Shown here: positions 35,464 to 44,275 of the stretch, in pieces
Numbering within the stretch: the first letter of the stretch is position 1
Layout of the letters: every line of letters begins with the position of its first letter
DNA from: UBA10349 sp003485905
GTDB lineage: Bacteria; Pseudomonadota; Gammaproteobacteria; Arenicellales; Arenicellaceae
Assembly (NCBI GenBank): GCA_943787185.1
Contig: CALSLL010000005.1
Location: forward strand, 62,001-126,000
DNA: 64,000 bases
Reading direction: 5' to 3'
Translations under genes and position numbers: made by a program
Notes under the pieces: generated by a model
Database searches by the model: none
The model's input: the letters and a program-made list of their open reading frames with translations, nothing else
What the model was told of the DNA's origin: nothing

Positions 35464-35892
35464 CTAACCTTTAAGTGCGTCAGGAATTAGTTTGTCTACA
35501 ACGGGTACCTGTTTAATGGCGAAGCTCCCAGCACCCTGCGTCGCGACTACAGCTGCCAATACGATAAGTAATGCGGGGAATTCCCACCCACCACCGGTAT
35601 TACTGAATACCCAACCGTTTCCGAGATGTGCCCAGGTCGCACCGATCAATATCGGTAAGCTGAGCAACGCGACAAGACGCGGATAAACGCCCAATATAAG
35701 AGCTGTACCACCAAATAATTCACCCATTATGGTGAGATAAGCAGCAATTGCCGGTAGGCCAAGACTCTCGAAATAACCGATTGTGCCAGGCACCGTGAAA
35801 ACAAATAATTTTAGGGCGCCGTGGGCTATTAGAATGCTGCCAAGTGTTACGCGTGTAAGAAAAGCGCCAATATTTGTTGAAGGAGTATTCAT
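35464..35892 (-). CDS. DoxX family membrane protein
   Basis: Protein of 142 residues with four hydrophobic helices. ITRVTLGSILIAHGALKLFVF-type start, FESLGLPAIAAYLTIMGELFGG and YPRLVALLSLPILIGATWAH are typical of DoxX/YphA proteins. The family is linked to thiosulfate or quinone redox chemistry in some organisms, but the biochemistry is generally unknown. It is the first gene of a two-gene unit with pirin and is divergent from the LysR regulator across 104 bp, which is the likely control region. Confidence 0.9.
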   Translation of the reverse strand: MNTPSTNIGAFLTRVTLGSILIAHGALKLFVFTVPGTIGYFESLGLPAIAAYLTIMGELFGGTALILGVYPRLVALLSLPILIGATWAHLGNGWVFSNTGGGWEFPALLIVLAAVVATQGAGSFAIKQVPVVDKLIPDALKG

Positions 35893-35996
35893 TGTTAATG
35901 TCTCATGTTGATTAATTGAGGTCGTACAATATCAGTTCCAATTGGGATGATAATATGCAATATTTGTAAAACATTAGTTCCTTTACGTAATTAATA

Positions 35997-36899
35997 ATGG
36001 ACCATATTTCTCGCGTTGGCGTATTTCTCGAAGTCGCCAAGAACGAAAGCTTCGCTGGTGCTGCACGCGCTTTGGGACTCACAGGGCCTGCTATCAGTAA
36101 GCAGGTGCAATCCCTTGAAGACCAGCTAGGGGTCAAGCTCCTAAGCCGCACAACAAGGCATGTCGCATTGACTGAAGAAGGTGTGATCTATTTCGATAAG
36201 GCTCGAAAAGCTCTGGAAGACCTAGACGAAGCCGAACAACAAATTCAAGAACTGAAAGCTTGCCCTACTGGCAAGCTTAAGGTGAACGCCCCAATGTCAT
36301 TTGGGACGCAGTTTCTTACCCGTCCTATTGCTGCTTTTGCAGAACAATATCCTGAAGTAGAGCTAGAGATTGATTTTAGCGACCGTCGGGCAGATATCGT
36401 GGCCGAGGGGTTTGACGTAGTTATAAGAATTGGGTTGCTTGAAGACTCGACGCTTATTGCCCGAAAACTAGCGCCTTGTCCGATAATTTTATGCGCCGGA
36501 AAAAAGCTTATCAGGAAGTACGGATTGCCGGAATCAGCCGAACAGCTTTCTACTTACCCCGGAATTGTTTACAACAAGCACGCGCAAAAAGAAGAGTGGC
36601 GATATCGCAATAGTAATGACAAGGTCGTTTCTCAAACATTAAATCGAAATTTTGCAGCGAACACTGCTGAGATGTTATTGGAGGCCTGTTTGCGCGGTCT
36701 TGGGATTGCCTTACTCCCTGCTTTCAGCGCCGATTCTTATTTGAAGTCTGGTGAATTGGTGGAACTATTTCCCGATTATCCCAGTTACCCAGAGCCAGGC
36801 ATCTATGCGATGTATCCGCAGAACCGTTATCTTTCTACTCGCACACGGCTGTTTATTGATTGGTTAAGCGATGCAAGTAAAGATTTTTCCTGGTACTAA
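35997..36899 (+). CDS. LysR-family transcriptional regulator
   Basis: Regulator of 300 residues. The N-terminal winged helix-turn-helix (about 1-60: FLEVAKNESFAGAARALGLTGPAISKQVQSLE, read in two parts) is followed by a periplasmic-binding-protein-like effector domain (about 90-295), which is of the CrgA/DsdC-like subgroup by overall pattern. It is divergent from doxX-pirin, and LysR proteins usually control the adjacent divergent unit, so those two genes are its expected targets. The effector cannot be told from sequence. Confidence 0.93.
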   Translation: MDHISRVGVFLEVAKNESFAGAARALGLTGPAISKQVQSLEDQLGVKLLSRTTRHVALTEEGVIYFDKARKALEDLDEAEQQIQELKACPTGKLKVNAPMSFGTQFLTRPIAAFAEQYPEVELEIDFSDRRADIVAEGFDVVIRIGLLEDSTLIARKLAPCPIILCAGKKLIRKYGLPESAEQLSTYPGIVYNKHAQKEEWRYRNSNDKVVSQTLNRNFAANTAEMLLEACLRGLGIALLPAFSADSYLKSGELVELFPDYPSYPEPGIYAMYPQNRYLSTRTRLFIDWLSDASKDFSWY

Positions 36900-37160
36900 G
36901 AGGCGGGGTATGATTTTTATAAACTCCGCTTTGGGCATTTAACGGCCATTTGGGGTGCTTAAATTCTTATGAATGGGTGAAGGTAAACCTGAATATTAGT
37001 ATTCCTTCCTATCTCCCCTAAATAGTTGCTCCTCAATTTGGGTCTTCATTGGATTCCATCTAACTCTTTTCGAACTGATTCAAAAGATAAATAGTAACTA
37101 TGTAAGCGATTCCCAAGAATGCTAGTATTTTGGAGAGTAAAAACTTTGAGGTTCTTAGTC

Positions 37161-38471
37161 ATGACGAATAAACGCGATGAAAGAAGTTGGGTATTTGGGG
37201 TTAGCTTCCTAGTCTTCTGTGTATTAGGAGTTAACTATCAGAACGTACAAGGCCAGACTGAACCGGGGGCTGGCTTTGCCGCAGTACCAGGGGCGATCGG
37301 TGGGCATGACGTTTTTGGTCCTTATGAGGTAGTGCTTAACTGGCCAAAGCCGATGTCGGAGAGTCTTCCCGGCCATGAGAACTGGACTTATTCGGTGACG
37401 ATGGACGTGTTTGCGGAGAGTCCTGACCGAATACTTGTGGCATCGCAGGGTGAATTACCATTGCTCGATCGTAGCGAAATGGAGACCATTCGGCTTCCGC
37501 AGAAGGTCGGGGCAGGTCTGCTTTATCCGATCAATCGGCTGCCGCTTCGACAAGCAGGTGCTGGTGTCCCGCGGGTGGTGCCAGCTGAGTACGATCAAGA
37601 ATCTGACGGCCGAGGGCGCATTGAGGGTGTGGATTTTCGATTTGAGCACAGCATCTTTGCCTTGGATCGTGAAGGTAACATCTCTGAAACCTTCGAGCAG
37701 TGGGACCACCTATGGGTGCGGCCACACGACATTGAGATTAGCCCCTACGATGAGGAAAAGCATATCTGGATCGTCGACGCAGAAGGGCATTCGGTCCGTA
37801 AGTTTACTAACGACATGAGCGAGCTGGTGTTGACATTGGGCACACCGGGCGAGCCAGGTGAAGACGATACGCATTTGCGTCGGCCCACATTTTTGGTATT
37901 TTTGGATGCAAACACAATGTATCTGGCCGATGGGTATGATAACCAGCGGGTCATTAAGTACGATATGGACGGTAATATTTTAGGCCAGTGGGGCGAAACC
38001 GGCGAGAGTGGTGGCGAGACACGGCCAGGTTACTGGTACAGCGTGCACGGTATCGCTGTAGATCCTACGACGCGAGAGGTATTTGTTAATGACCGTGAGA
38101 ATCTCCGAGTGCAAGTCTTCGACGAGAATGGCACATACCTAAGAGAATGGGCCTTTGACGCGAACCAGAATCGCAGTGAATCGCCGATGGATATCCACAG
38201 CTTCATAGTCACGAGTGATCAAAAGCTATGGGCAGCGGATCAGGGTACGCATAAAATATTGGGGTACGATCTGGACGGACATTTTCTTTATTCATGGGGC
38301 AGCTGGGGCGAATACCCCGGGGGTTTGTGGGGAGTCCACGGCATGTCTACCGACAGCGAAGGAAACTTTTATACGGCTTCCGTTAATAATGGCCGTGTTC
38401 AGAAGTTCCGGCCTCGAGCTGGAGCCAATCCAGAGTTTCTGGTCGGGAAACCTTGGCCGAGCGTTTGGTAG
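37161..38471 (+). CDS. Exported NHL-repeat beta-propeller protein A
   Basis: Protein of 436 residues from the ATG at 37161 (GAGG ten bases upstream; an ATG at 37119 would add 14 residues before the signal peptide). After a signal peptide (VFGVSFLVFCVLGVNY) come several NHL-like blades, for example RPHDIEISPYDEEKHIWIVD, RPTFLVFLDANTMYLADGYD, VHGIAVDPTTREVFVNDREN and VHGMSTDSEGNFYTASVNNGRVQKF. This predicts a six-bladed propeller in the periplasm or outside the cell. No catalytic residues are evident. A diverged paralogue faces it tail to tail at 38686. The binding partner is unknown. Confidence 0.85.
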   Translation: MTNKRDERSWVFGVSFLVFCVLGVNYQNVQGQTEPGAGFAAVPGAIGGHDVFGPYEVVLNWPKPMSESLPGHENWTYSVTMDVFAESPDRILVASQGELPLLDRSEMETIRLPQKVGAGLLYPINRLPLRQAGAGVPRVVPAEYDQESDGRGRIEGVDFRFEHSIFALDREGNISETFEQWDHLWVRPHDIEISPYDEEKHIWIVDAEGHSVRKFTNDMSELVLTLGTPGEPGEDDTHLRRPTFLVFLDANTMYLADGYDNQRVIKYDMDGNILGQWGETGESGGETRPGYWYSVHGIAVDPTTREVFVNDRENLRVQVFDENGTYLREWAFDANQNRSESPMDIHSFIVTSDQKLWAADQGTHKILGYDLDGHFLYSWGSWGEYPGGLWGVHGMSTDSEGNFYTASVNNGRVQKFRPRAGANPEFLVGKPWPSVW

Positions 38472-38611
38472 ATTGATGTCGGCTACAAAAAATCAGCTGT
38501 GAATCATACTAAAACGTATCTTGGTCTTCAGCTTACGCTGAGGTTGCTCCAATACTAAACACCGTAACTGGATTAGCAGCTTGCGCCAAGGTGCATTGAT
38601 TCGGTTGATAC

Positions 38612-38654
38612 AAAAAATAGAGCCGCAGTAATGATAATTACTGCGGCAATTTTG
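38612..38654. terminator. Bidirectional terminator between the propeller genes
   Basis: GCCGCAGTAAT-GATA-ATTACTGCGGC is a perfect 11-bp stem with a 4-base loop (38622-38647). On the minus strand the stem is followed within five bases by TTTTTT; on the plus strand by AATTTTG. It suits termination of the minus-strand propeller gene best and of the plus-strand one weakly. Confidence 0.85.
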
Positions 38655-38685
38655 CTTCCATAACCGATCGTTAGTGCCTAATTAG

Positions 38686-40017
38686 CTACTCCCAAGCTGA
38701 ATAGGTAGGAGCACCTAATAGAAGCTCGGGATTTGCACCCTCTTTAGGAGTAAATTTTTGAGCGCCTCCATTTCCGACTTCGGCTACATAAAGGCTGCCC
38801 TCTTGGTCTACGGCGATTCCATGTACACCAAAAAACCCACCAGGGGTGACGCCAAATGACCCAAATGAATACAAGAAATGGCCTTCTCGATCGTACTTCA
38901 GCATCTTTTGAGTACCCTGATCAAACGCCCAGAGCATTCGATCTTGCCCCATATAGAATAGATGGATGTTTGAAGGTCGGCCTCCAAAACCCCAGTCACG
39001 AAGATACTCGCCGCCCTCAGTAAATACCTGAACTCGGTTATTATCTCTATCGTTGATGTAAACATCATTAGTTTCGTGGTCTATTGCAAGACCATGAATG
39101 TTATTCATGTAGCCTGGTCGAGTGTCATCATATTTACCTGTGCCTGGCTCTCCCCACTGCATCATGTAATTACCTTCAGCATCAAACCTTACGACTCTGG
39201 TATTTCTGTATCCATCGGTTACATAGAAACCGCCATCCGATCGGAATGCCATAAACGTAGGTCGGTTAAAACGTGTCGGGTCATTATTATCGCCGTAGTC
39301 ATTCGGAATCCCGATTGTTTGAACTAATTCTGATCCATCATTAGTAAACTTAAATATTGCATGTCGAAAATCATCAACTATCCAAACATGTTTCTCTGCA
39401 TCAAATGGGCTTATGGTGATGAAGTGAGGCCGCCTCAGTAAGTAGTCCCATTGAGTCCAATCTTCGATGAGTTCACCCTCACGATTGAACACTAGAATTG
39501 TATGTTCCCACCTTACGTCGACGCCACATTCTCCTCTTTCACTTACTGGGGGGCAATTGTCTGTAGTGTCGTCGACGCCAACCGGTAGTGATGTGTTGGT
39601 AGCATTGCGCCAAGGGACTTCGCCGTTGATTGGGTAGTTTGCCGGGATTCCAATGTCCCTCAAACTGACATCACTTGGTCTTTCCACGTTAGGGATTTCA
39701 CCACGTACTAATACAAATACACGGTCAGGGCTTTCAGGAAAAACCGACTGACCGGCGCCCCAAGTCCAATCCTCGTGACCTTCTATCTGATCAGCAATAT
39801 TGATAGGCCATCCCGCCACCACATCGTAAGCACCAAAAAAATCTTGTCCGCCAACTTGCCCAGGTACAGCCGCATAGCTTGTTGCAGGAACCACATCTGT
39901 AGTCGTTTCCTCAAATTCTACAGCTTCAACCTCTACAACTTCATTGGTTGCCTGAGTTCCAAAATAAAAATACGTAGCAACTGCGCCCACCGCAAGTCCT
40001 ATAATTAGTTGTTTCAT
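38686..40017 (-). CDS. NHL-repeat beta-propeller protein B, membrane-anchored
   Basis: Protein of 443 residues from the ATG at 40015-40017 with a GGGGG-type binding site before it. The N-terminus is an uncleaved-looking anchor (LIIGLAVGAVATYFYFG) followed by a Glu/Val-rich linker and the same mature start as protein A (AAVPGQVGGQDFFGAYDVV). The blades carry RPHFITISPFDAEKHVWIVD, RPTFMAFRSDGGFYVTDGYR, IHGLAIDHETNDVYINDRDN and VHGIAVDQEGSLYVAEVGNG. An insertion with two Cys (NCPPVSERGEC) is absent from protein A. A and B are clearly paralogous but well diverged, and convergent. The function is unknown. Confidence 0.85.
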   Translation of the reverse strand: MKQLIIGLAVGAVATYFYFGTQATNEVVEVEAVEFEETTTDVVPATSYAAVPGQVGGQDFFGAYDVVAGWPINIADQIEGHEDWTWGAGQSVFPESPDRVFVLVRGEIPNVERPSDVSLRDIGIPANYPINGEVPWRNATNTSLPVGVDDTTDNCPPVSERGECGVDVRWEHTILVFNREGELIEDWTQWDYLLRRPHFITISPFDAEKHVWIVDDFRHAIFKFTNDGSELVQTIGIPNDYGDNNDPTRFNRPTFMAFRSDGGFYVTDGYRNTRVVRFDAEGNYMMQWGEPGTGKYDDTRPGYMNNIHGLAIDHETNDVYINDRDNNRVQVFTEGGEYLRDWGFGGRPSNIHLFYMGQDRMLWAFDQGTQKMLKYDREGHFLYSFGSFGVTPGGFFGVHGIAVDQEGSLYVAEVGNGGAQKFTPKEGANPELLLGAPTYSAWE

Positions 40018-40186
40018 AAATCCCCCCGCTAATTTTAAATTCAATTCATTTAGTCAAGATATCATAAACTCGCTCTTTAGCAGGTACCGCGCGTAGATAA
40101 AACCGAAGACCTTCGGTTTGCTATTCCTGCTAGAATTTAACGATAGAACCCTCGAATCGCAATCTTGCGCTTAATATTAAAACACC

Positions 40187-41107
40187 GTGAACGTTCGAAT
40201 CGCAACAAGAAATAGTCCATTAGCGCTGTGGCAGGCTGAGTATGTAAAACACCGTTTGTTAAAAGAGACTGAGTGTAATGAAGTGACGCTTGTGGCGATG
40301 ACCACTGAAGGTGATAGATTACTAGGTTCATCGCTTGCTAAACTGGGTGGCAAAGGGCTGTTTTTAAAGGAGCTGGAGAATGCATTACTTGATGGTCGTG
40401 CGGATATAGCAGTGCATTCGATGAAGGATGTACCGGTTGAAATGCCGGATGGTCTGTCGATTGATACAGTGTGTAGCCGTGAGGTACCAGAAGATGCATT
40501 CGTAAGTAATTCATATTCTAATCTTGCGGAGTTGCCCGACGGAGCGATTGTAGGAACTTCGAGTTTACGAAGATCAACCCAGCTTAAGTATCGGTACCCG
40601 ACTCTCGAAATCAAACCCCTGCGTGGAAACGTAAATACGCGCCTTGCTAAATTAGATGAGGGACAGTTTGACGCTATTATTCTGGCTGCTGCGGGTTTAG
40701 TTCGTCTCGACATGCCGGAGCGAATCGCTGAGGTAATTGATCAAGATATATCCGTTCCAGCGATTGGGCAGGGCATTGTTGGAATTGAAACTCGTGAGGG
40801 TGACTTCAAGATGATAGAAATGTTGCAACCGTTACATGATGCTTTTGCTTGGAGCTGTTTAAGTCTGGAACGTGCCGTTGGTAAGGTTCTCGGCGCAAGC
40901 TGTCAAGCGCCAGTAGCAGTGCATGCAAAACGCGCGATGGATGGTCAGCTAGAGGCTATTGCGAGAGTTGGCAGTATGGATAATTCTGTCTTACTCGAAG
41001 CGCGGATTACAGGTGAGCAAAGCAGTGCCATGCCCCTGGGCGAAACTCTCGCTAGTGATTTGTTAGTAAATGGTGCTGCCGATTTATTAGAAGCTTTTGT
41101 AACTTGA
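40187..41107 (+). CDS. hemC: Porphobilinogen deaminase (hydroxymethylbilane synthase)
   Basis: Polymerises four porphobilinogens to hydroxymethylbilane. The product has 306 residues from a GTG start at 40187, where RIATRNSPLALWQAEYV aligns with the family N-terminus. The dipyrromethane cofactor Cys239 lies in LGASCQAPVAVHA, and the catalytic Asp in HSMKDVP. It overlaps hemD by one base (TGATG). A stem-loop AAACCGAA-GACC-TTCGGTTT (40100-40119) and a TAGAAT -10-like hexamer (40131-40136) precede it. Confidence 0.97.
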   Translation: MNVRIATRNSPLALWQAEYVKHRLLKETECNEVTLVAMTTEGDRLLGSSLAKLGGKGLFLKELENALLDGRADIAVHSMKDVPVEMPDGLSIDTVCSREVPEDAFVSNSYSNLAELPDGAIVGTSSLRRSTQLKYRYPTLEIKPLRGNVNTRLAKLDEGQFDAIILAAAGLVRLDMPERIAEVIDQDISVPAIGQGIVGIETREGDFKMIEMLQPLHDAFAWSCLSLERAVGKVLGASCQAPVAVHAKRAMDGQLEAIARVGSMDNSVLLEARITGEQSSAMPLGETLASDLLVNGAADLLEAFVT

Positions 41108-41853
41108 TGTTGAGTGATAGTTTGGTATTAGTGACGCGCCCCGAAGGTGTGGCGGAAGCCACGATAAAATTATTTGCGGGATTGGGTGCTGAAGTTTGTC
41201 ATGCGCCAGTGCTAAAAGTGCAGCCGATGGAAAACCAGTTAGATTATGATATTGGTGAGCTGGACACCTTGATTTTTGTGTCTAGACACGCGGTTCAGTA
41301 TTCTTCCAAACTGTTTCATAGTTGTTCAGAAAAACTGGGTGCATTGAATCTACTGGCGGTAGGGCCAGCAACTGCTGCGTTACTTAAATCCGAATATGGA
41401 TTTACAGTTACTACACCCAAGCAGGGCGTTGGCGGCTCGGCATTGTTAGCTAATTTTGATCCTGAGTATTGGGCTCATAGAAAGGTTGGCGTGGTTCGTA
41501 GCGTTGACGCGCCTACTGACCTACTCGATGAGTTAACTAGTTTAAAAGCGGAGGTGTGCGTTTTAAATGTCTATCAACGGCAGATTAATTACGATTCACG
41601 CAATGCATTGGATGTTTTTGTTGACGCGCCTCATGCCAACAAATTAGTAACGGGATTCAGTAGCGATAGCCTAACTGCATTGCGTACGGTGGCAGCTGAA
41701 AAGTTTTCTCAGCTAGCACTCATGCCTTTGCTAGTTGTCTCCCCAGCTATAGCGCAACGGGCGGCTGAACTATCGTGGTCTGGGTCGGTTGAGATCACTA
41801 ATTCTACCGATGAAATCGATCTGCTTTCTGCGATTGATCGCGTGGCATCCTAG
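41107..41853 (+). CDS. hemD: Uroporphyrinogen-III synthase
   Basis: Cyclises hydroxymethylbilane with inversion of ring D. The product has 248 residues from the ATG at 41107, overlapping the hemC stop. The family is poorly conserved, but VTRPEG near the start, LIFVSRHAVQY, LLAVGPATAALL and TGFSSDSLTALRT are recognisable. Its place between hemC and hemX settles the assignment. A 123-bp gap to hemX could hold an internal promoter but none stands out. Confidence 0.93.
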   Translation: MLSDSLVLVTRPEGVAEATIKLFAGLGAEVCHAPVLKVQPMENQLDYDIGELDTLIFVSRHAVQYSSKLFHSCSEKLGALNLLAVGPATAALLKSEYGFTVTTPKQGVGGSALLANFDPEYWAHRKVGVVRSVDAPTDLLDELTSLKAEVCVLNVYQRQINYDSRNALDVFVDAPHANKLVTGFSSDSLTALRTVAAEKFSQLALMPLLVVSPAIAQRAAELSWSGSVEITNSTDEIDLLSAIDRVAS

Positions 41854-41976
41854 TGTTGGTTAACGTCATATTTTTTATGTGAACATACTTAAATATTGGG
41901 CGATTCGCTCCGTCAGAGAAGGGCGGTATGATAAAGTTTACGTTTAGCACTAATGCAATATTAGTTAGGGTTTTTA

Positions 41977-43053
41977 ATGAGCAAACAAAAGGATCCGGTC
42001 GTTTCAGAACCGGTAGAGGTTAAGCAATCGTCTGGCGGCAAGGGCTTGTCAATCGTGGCGATACTGTTGGCGATCGTGGCCCTCGCGGGTTCTGGTTGGT
42101 TGATGTGGCAAAATGAAATTGTCAAACAACGTGATGATGCAACTTTGCGCGTTGGTTTAAGCGAGATTACTGGGAAACTTGAGCTTTTCGATGCATCTCT
42201 AAGCAACTTGCGACAAGATACTTTAGAGATGGTAAATGAGGATCAACTCGAGTTGGTTTTAGTTGAGGCTTTGAATCCGGTGTCCGATCGTCAAACCGAA
42301 ATTGAGTCGGCGTTGGAGAAGCTACGCGACGCGAATGTTAATCGGCGAGACTTGGTTCTCCTTGAGGATGCAGAACAGTTATTGGGAATGGCGGTTCGCA
42401 GCGCAAGTATTACTAAAGATGCTAGTGCTGCAGAATTAGCCTTACTACAGGCAGATGAAATATTTGCTGAACTTTCAGATGCGAGATTAGCGCCGGTTCG
42501 AGCAAAGCTTGGGAATGATTTACAAGCGCTAAGAGCCGTAGAGGTACCAGACATTGAACTGGTTGCTTCTCGCTTGTCCGGGTTGATTCAGGCGGTGCCT
42601 GATTTGCCTTTGTTAAATGAGCCGATGGCAGAAGGCGCAAATCCAGCATCTCTGGATCAAAACGTCGAGTCAGAAAGTGGTCAAGGGTGGAGGGATATAG
42701 GTAAAGAATTATGGGCCGATATTAAAACTATGGTTCAAATTCAAAAAGTGGATCAGAAGGTGACTCCGTTACTGGCGCCTGAGCAACGTTATTTTCTAGA
42801 TCTGAATTTGCAATTAATTTTACAGCGTGCAAATTTGGCGATTTGGCAGCGCGCTCCAGGACAAGTACAGCGTGATTTGACCGAAGCTATCTCATGGACG
42901 CAACAATATTTCGATACAAACGATGCTCAAGTGTTGAGCTTTTTGAGTTCTTTGAGAGAATTACAGGATGAAGGATTAGATGTTGAGTTACCGGACTTGT
43001 CGGGATCTTACAGTGAGCTTAAGAATTTAAAGTTAGAGGGTAGTTCACTGTGA
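41977..43053 (+). CDS. hemX: HemX-family membrane protein
   Basis: Protein of 358 residues with a short cytoplasmic N-terminus, one membrane span (about 26-46, LSIVAILLAIVALAGSGWLMW) and a large periplasmic domain of helical, coiled-coil character, with WRDIGKELWADIKTMVQIQK typical of the family. It is often labelled uroporphyrinogen-III methyltransferase, but it lacks the SAM-binding motifs of CysG and that activity is doubtful. It overlaps hemY by 4 bp (GTGA) in the standard hemCDXY operon. Confidence 0.92.
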   Translation: MSKQKDPVVSEPVEVKQSSGGKGLSIVAILLAIVALAGSGWLMWQNEIVKQRDDATLRVGLSEITGKLELFDASLSNLRQDTLEMVNEDQLELVLVEALNPVSDRQTEIESALEKLRDANVNRRDLVLLEDAEQLLGMAVRSASITKDASAAELALLQADEIFAELSDARLAPVRAKLGNDLQALRAVEVPDIELVASRLSGLIQAVPDLPLLNEPMAEGANPASLDQNVESESGQGWRDIGKELWADIKTMVQIQKVDQKVTPLLAPEQRYFLDLNLQLILQRANLAIWQRAPGQVQRDLTEAISWTQQYFDTNDAQVLSFLSSLRELQDEGLDVELPDLSGSYSELKNLKLEGSSL

Positions 43054-44255
43054 AATTGGTACTGCTAGTTCTGGCTGCACTTGGTTTTAGCTATGGTTTG
43101 TTTTTTATCAGTACTGGCAGTGACGACTATGTTCACGTTTATACCGCAGGCTATAGTATTGAATTGAGTTTTGTAGCGTTCGTTATTATTTTGCTGTTAT
43201 TCGTGGTCGTTGCGTTTCTTCTGCTTCGTTTAATAGGCAGATTGTGGCGTGCGCCTACAGATGTATCAAATTGGCGAAATAGGCGGGCACAAAAAAAGTC
43301 TCAAATTGGATTAGGCAAAGGCATGCTTAAGATGATTGAGGGCGACTGGCGGACGGCAGAAAAACAGTTACTTGGCGGTAGCGCACGCAGTGCAACTCCG
43401 GCGGCTCATTACCTCGCAGCCGCTAGAGCAGCCCAGGAGCAAGGTGCAATTGATAGGCGTGATCGATATTTAAAGCGTGCTGCTGAAGAAGTTGGTGAGA
43501 AAGATATCTCCTTCGCTATTAGCAAAGCGAGCATGCTCCATCAATCTGGTCAGCTACAGCAAGCGATTGGTGTATTGAACAGTGTTGGTGGGGTAGGCTC
43601 CAGAAATTCGCAAGTTATTGCCATGTTGGTACAAGCTGCAGATGAGCTTGGCGATCGCGAATTATTAGAGGGGGCATTACCTGCAGCCCGTTCGTTTAAA
43701 GCACTTCCTGAGTCAATACTTCAACCGCTTGAGCGACGTTTATACGTCAAGCAGGTCTTAGAAGCCTCTGCCGAGGAGGTTGATGGGGTTTGGAAATCTC
43801 TGCCTCGGCAATCGCGTCAGGACGTTGAGTCATGTATAGCCTATGCGCGCAGTTTGATGTCGATCGGCCGTGGTTCGGATGCTGAAAAAGTTCTACGTGA
43901 GGCTATTAAACGCTCATGGGAGGAGCGGCTAATTAACTTGTATGGCAGTATTTCGGATGCGAATCCTAAGAGTATGCTGAAACATGCCGAGCGCTGGTTA
44001 ACAGAACATGATGATAGTGCAGCTTTAAAGCTTGCCCTCGGTAGGCTGGGTATCGCAGCGGGTCGTATAGAAGAGGCTGAGGTTTGGTTAAAGCAGGCGG
44101 CCGCTGATGGGCGAGCCGCCGAATCATATTCCGCGCTCGGCAAACTTAGAGAAGAAGCTGGTGACGGCGATTTAGCGTTGGATTTGTATCGGCGTGGTCT
44201 ACAAGCCCTGGATAGTGGTAGCCCAAACTTACAGCATGATCCCTCGGCAGTTTAG
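43050..44255 (+). CDS. hemY: HemY TPR membrane protein
   Basis: Protein of 401 residues with two N-terminal membrane helices (about 2-20 and 35-62) in the HemY_N domain, followed by a cytoplasmic array of TPR-like helices (about 90-390). The start is GTG at 43050, overlapping the hemX stop. This is the proteobacterial HemY of the hem operon, not the Bacillus protoporphyrinogen oxidase of the same name. The role in late heme synthesis or envelope assembly is not settled in any organism. Confidence 0.92.
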   Translation: MKLVLLVLAALGFSYGLFFISTGSDDYVHVYTAGYSIELSFVAFVIILLLFVVVAFLLLRLIGRLWRAPTDVSNWRNRRAQKKSQIGLGKGMLKMIEGDWRTAEKQLLGGSARSATPAAHYLAAARAAQEQGAIDRRDRYLKRAAEEVGEKDISFAISKASMLHQSGQLQQAIGVLNSVGGVGSRNSQVIAMLVQAADELGDRELLEGALPAARSFKALPESILQPLERRLYVKQVLEASAEEVDGVWKSLPRQSRQDVESCIAYARSLMSIGRGSDAEKVLREAIKRSWEERLINLYGSISDANPKSMLKHAERWLTEHDDSAALKLALGRLGIAAGRIEEAEVWLKQAAADGRAAESYSALGKLREEAGDGDLALDLYRRGLQALDSGSPNLQHDPSAV

Positions 44256-44275
44256 TTAGCCCCACACTATCGCTT

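Noticed and set aside
36941..36952. Possible third copy of the palindrome (aacggccatttg)
   Set aside because: Only one arm is similar; the ATATATTCAA centre and the second arm are missing.
33560..40017. Prophage or transposon for the argH-hemC block
   Set aside because: No integrase, transposase, att-like repeats or phage structural genes were found; only the paired palindromes remain suggestive.
40100..40119. Stem-loop AAACCGAA-GACC-TTCGGTTT as a terminator
   Set aside because: It lies between divergent starts (propeller B and hemC) and lacks a following T run; it may be part of the hemC leader.
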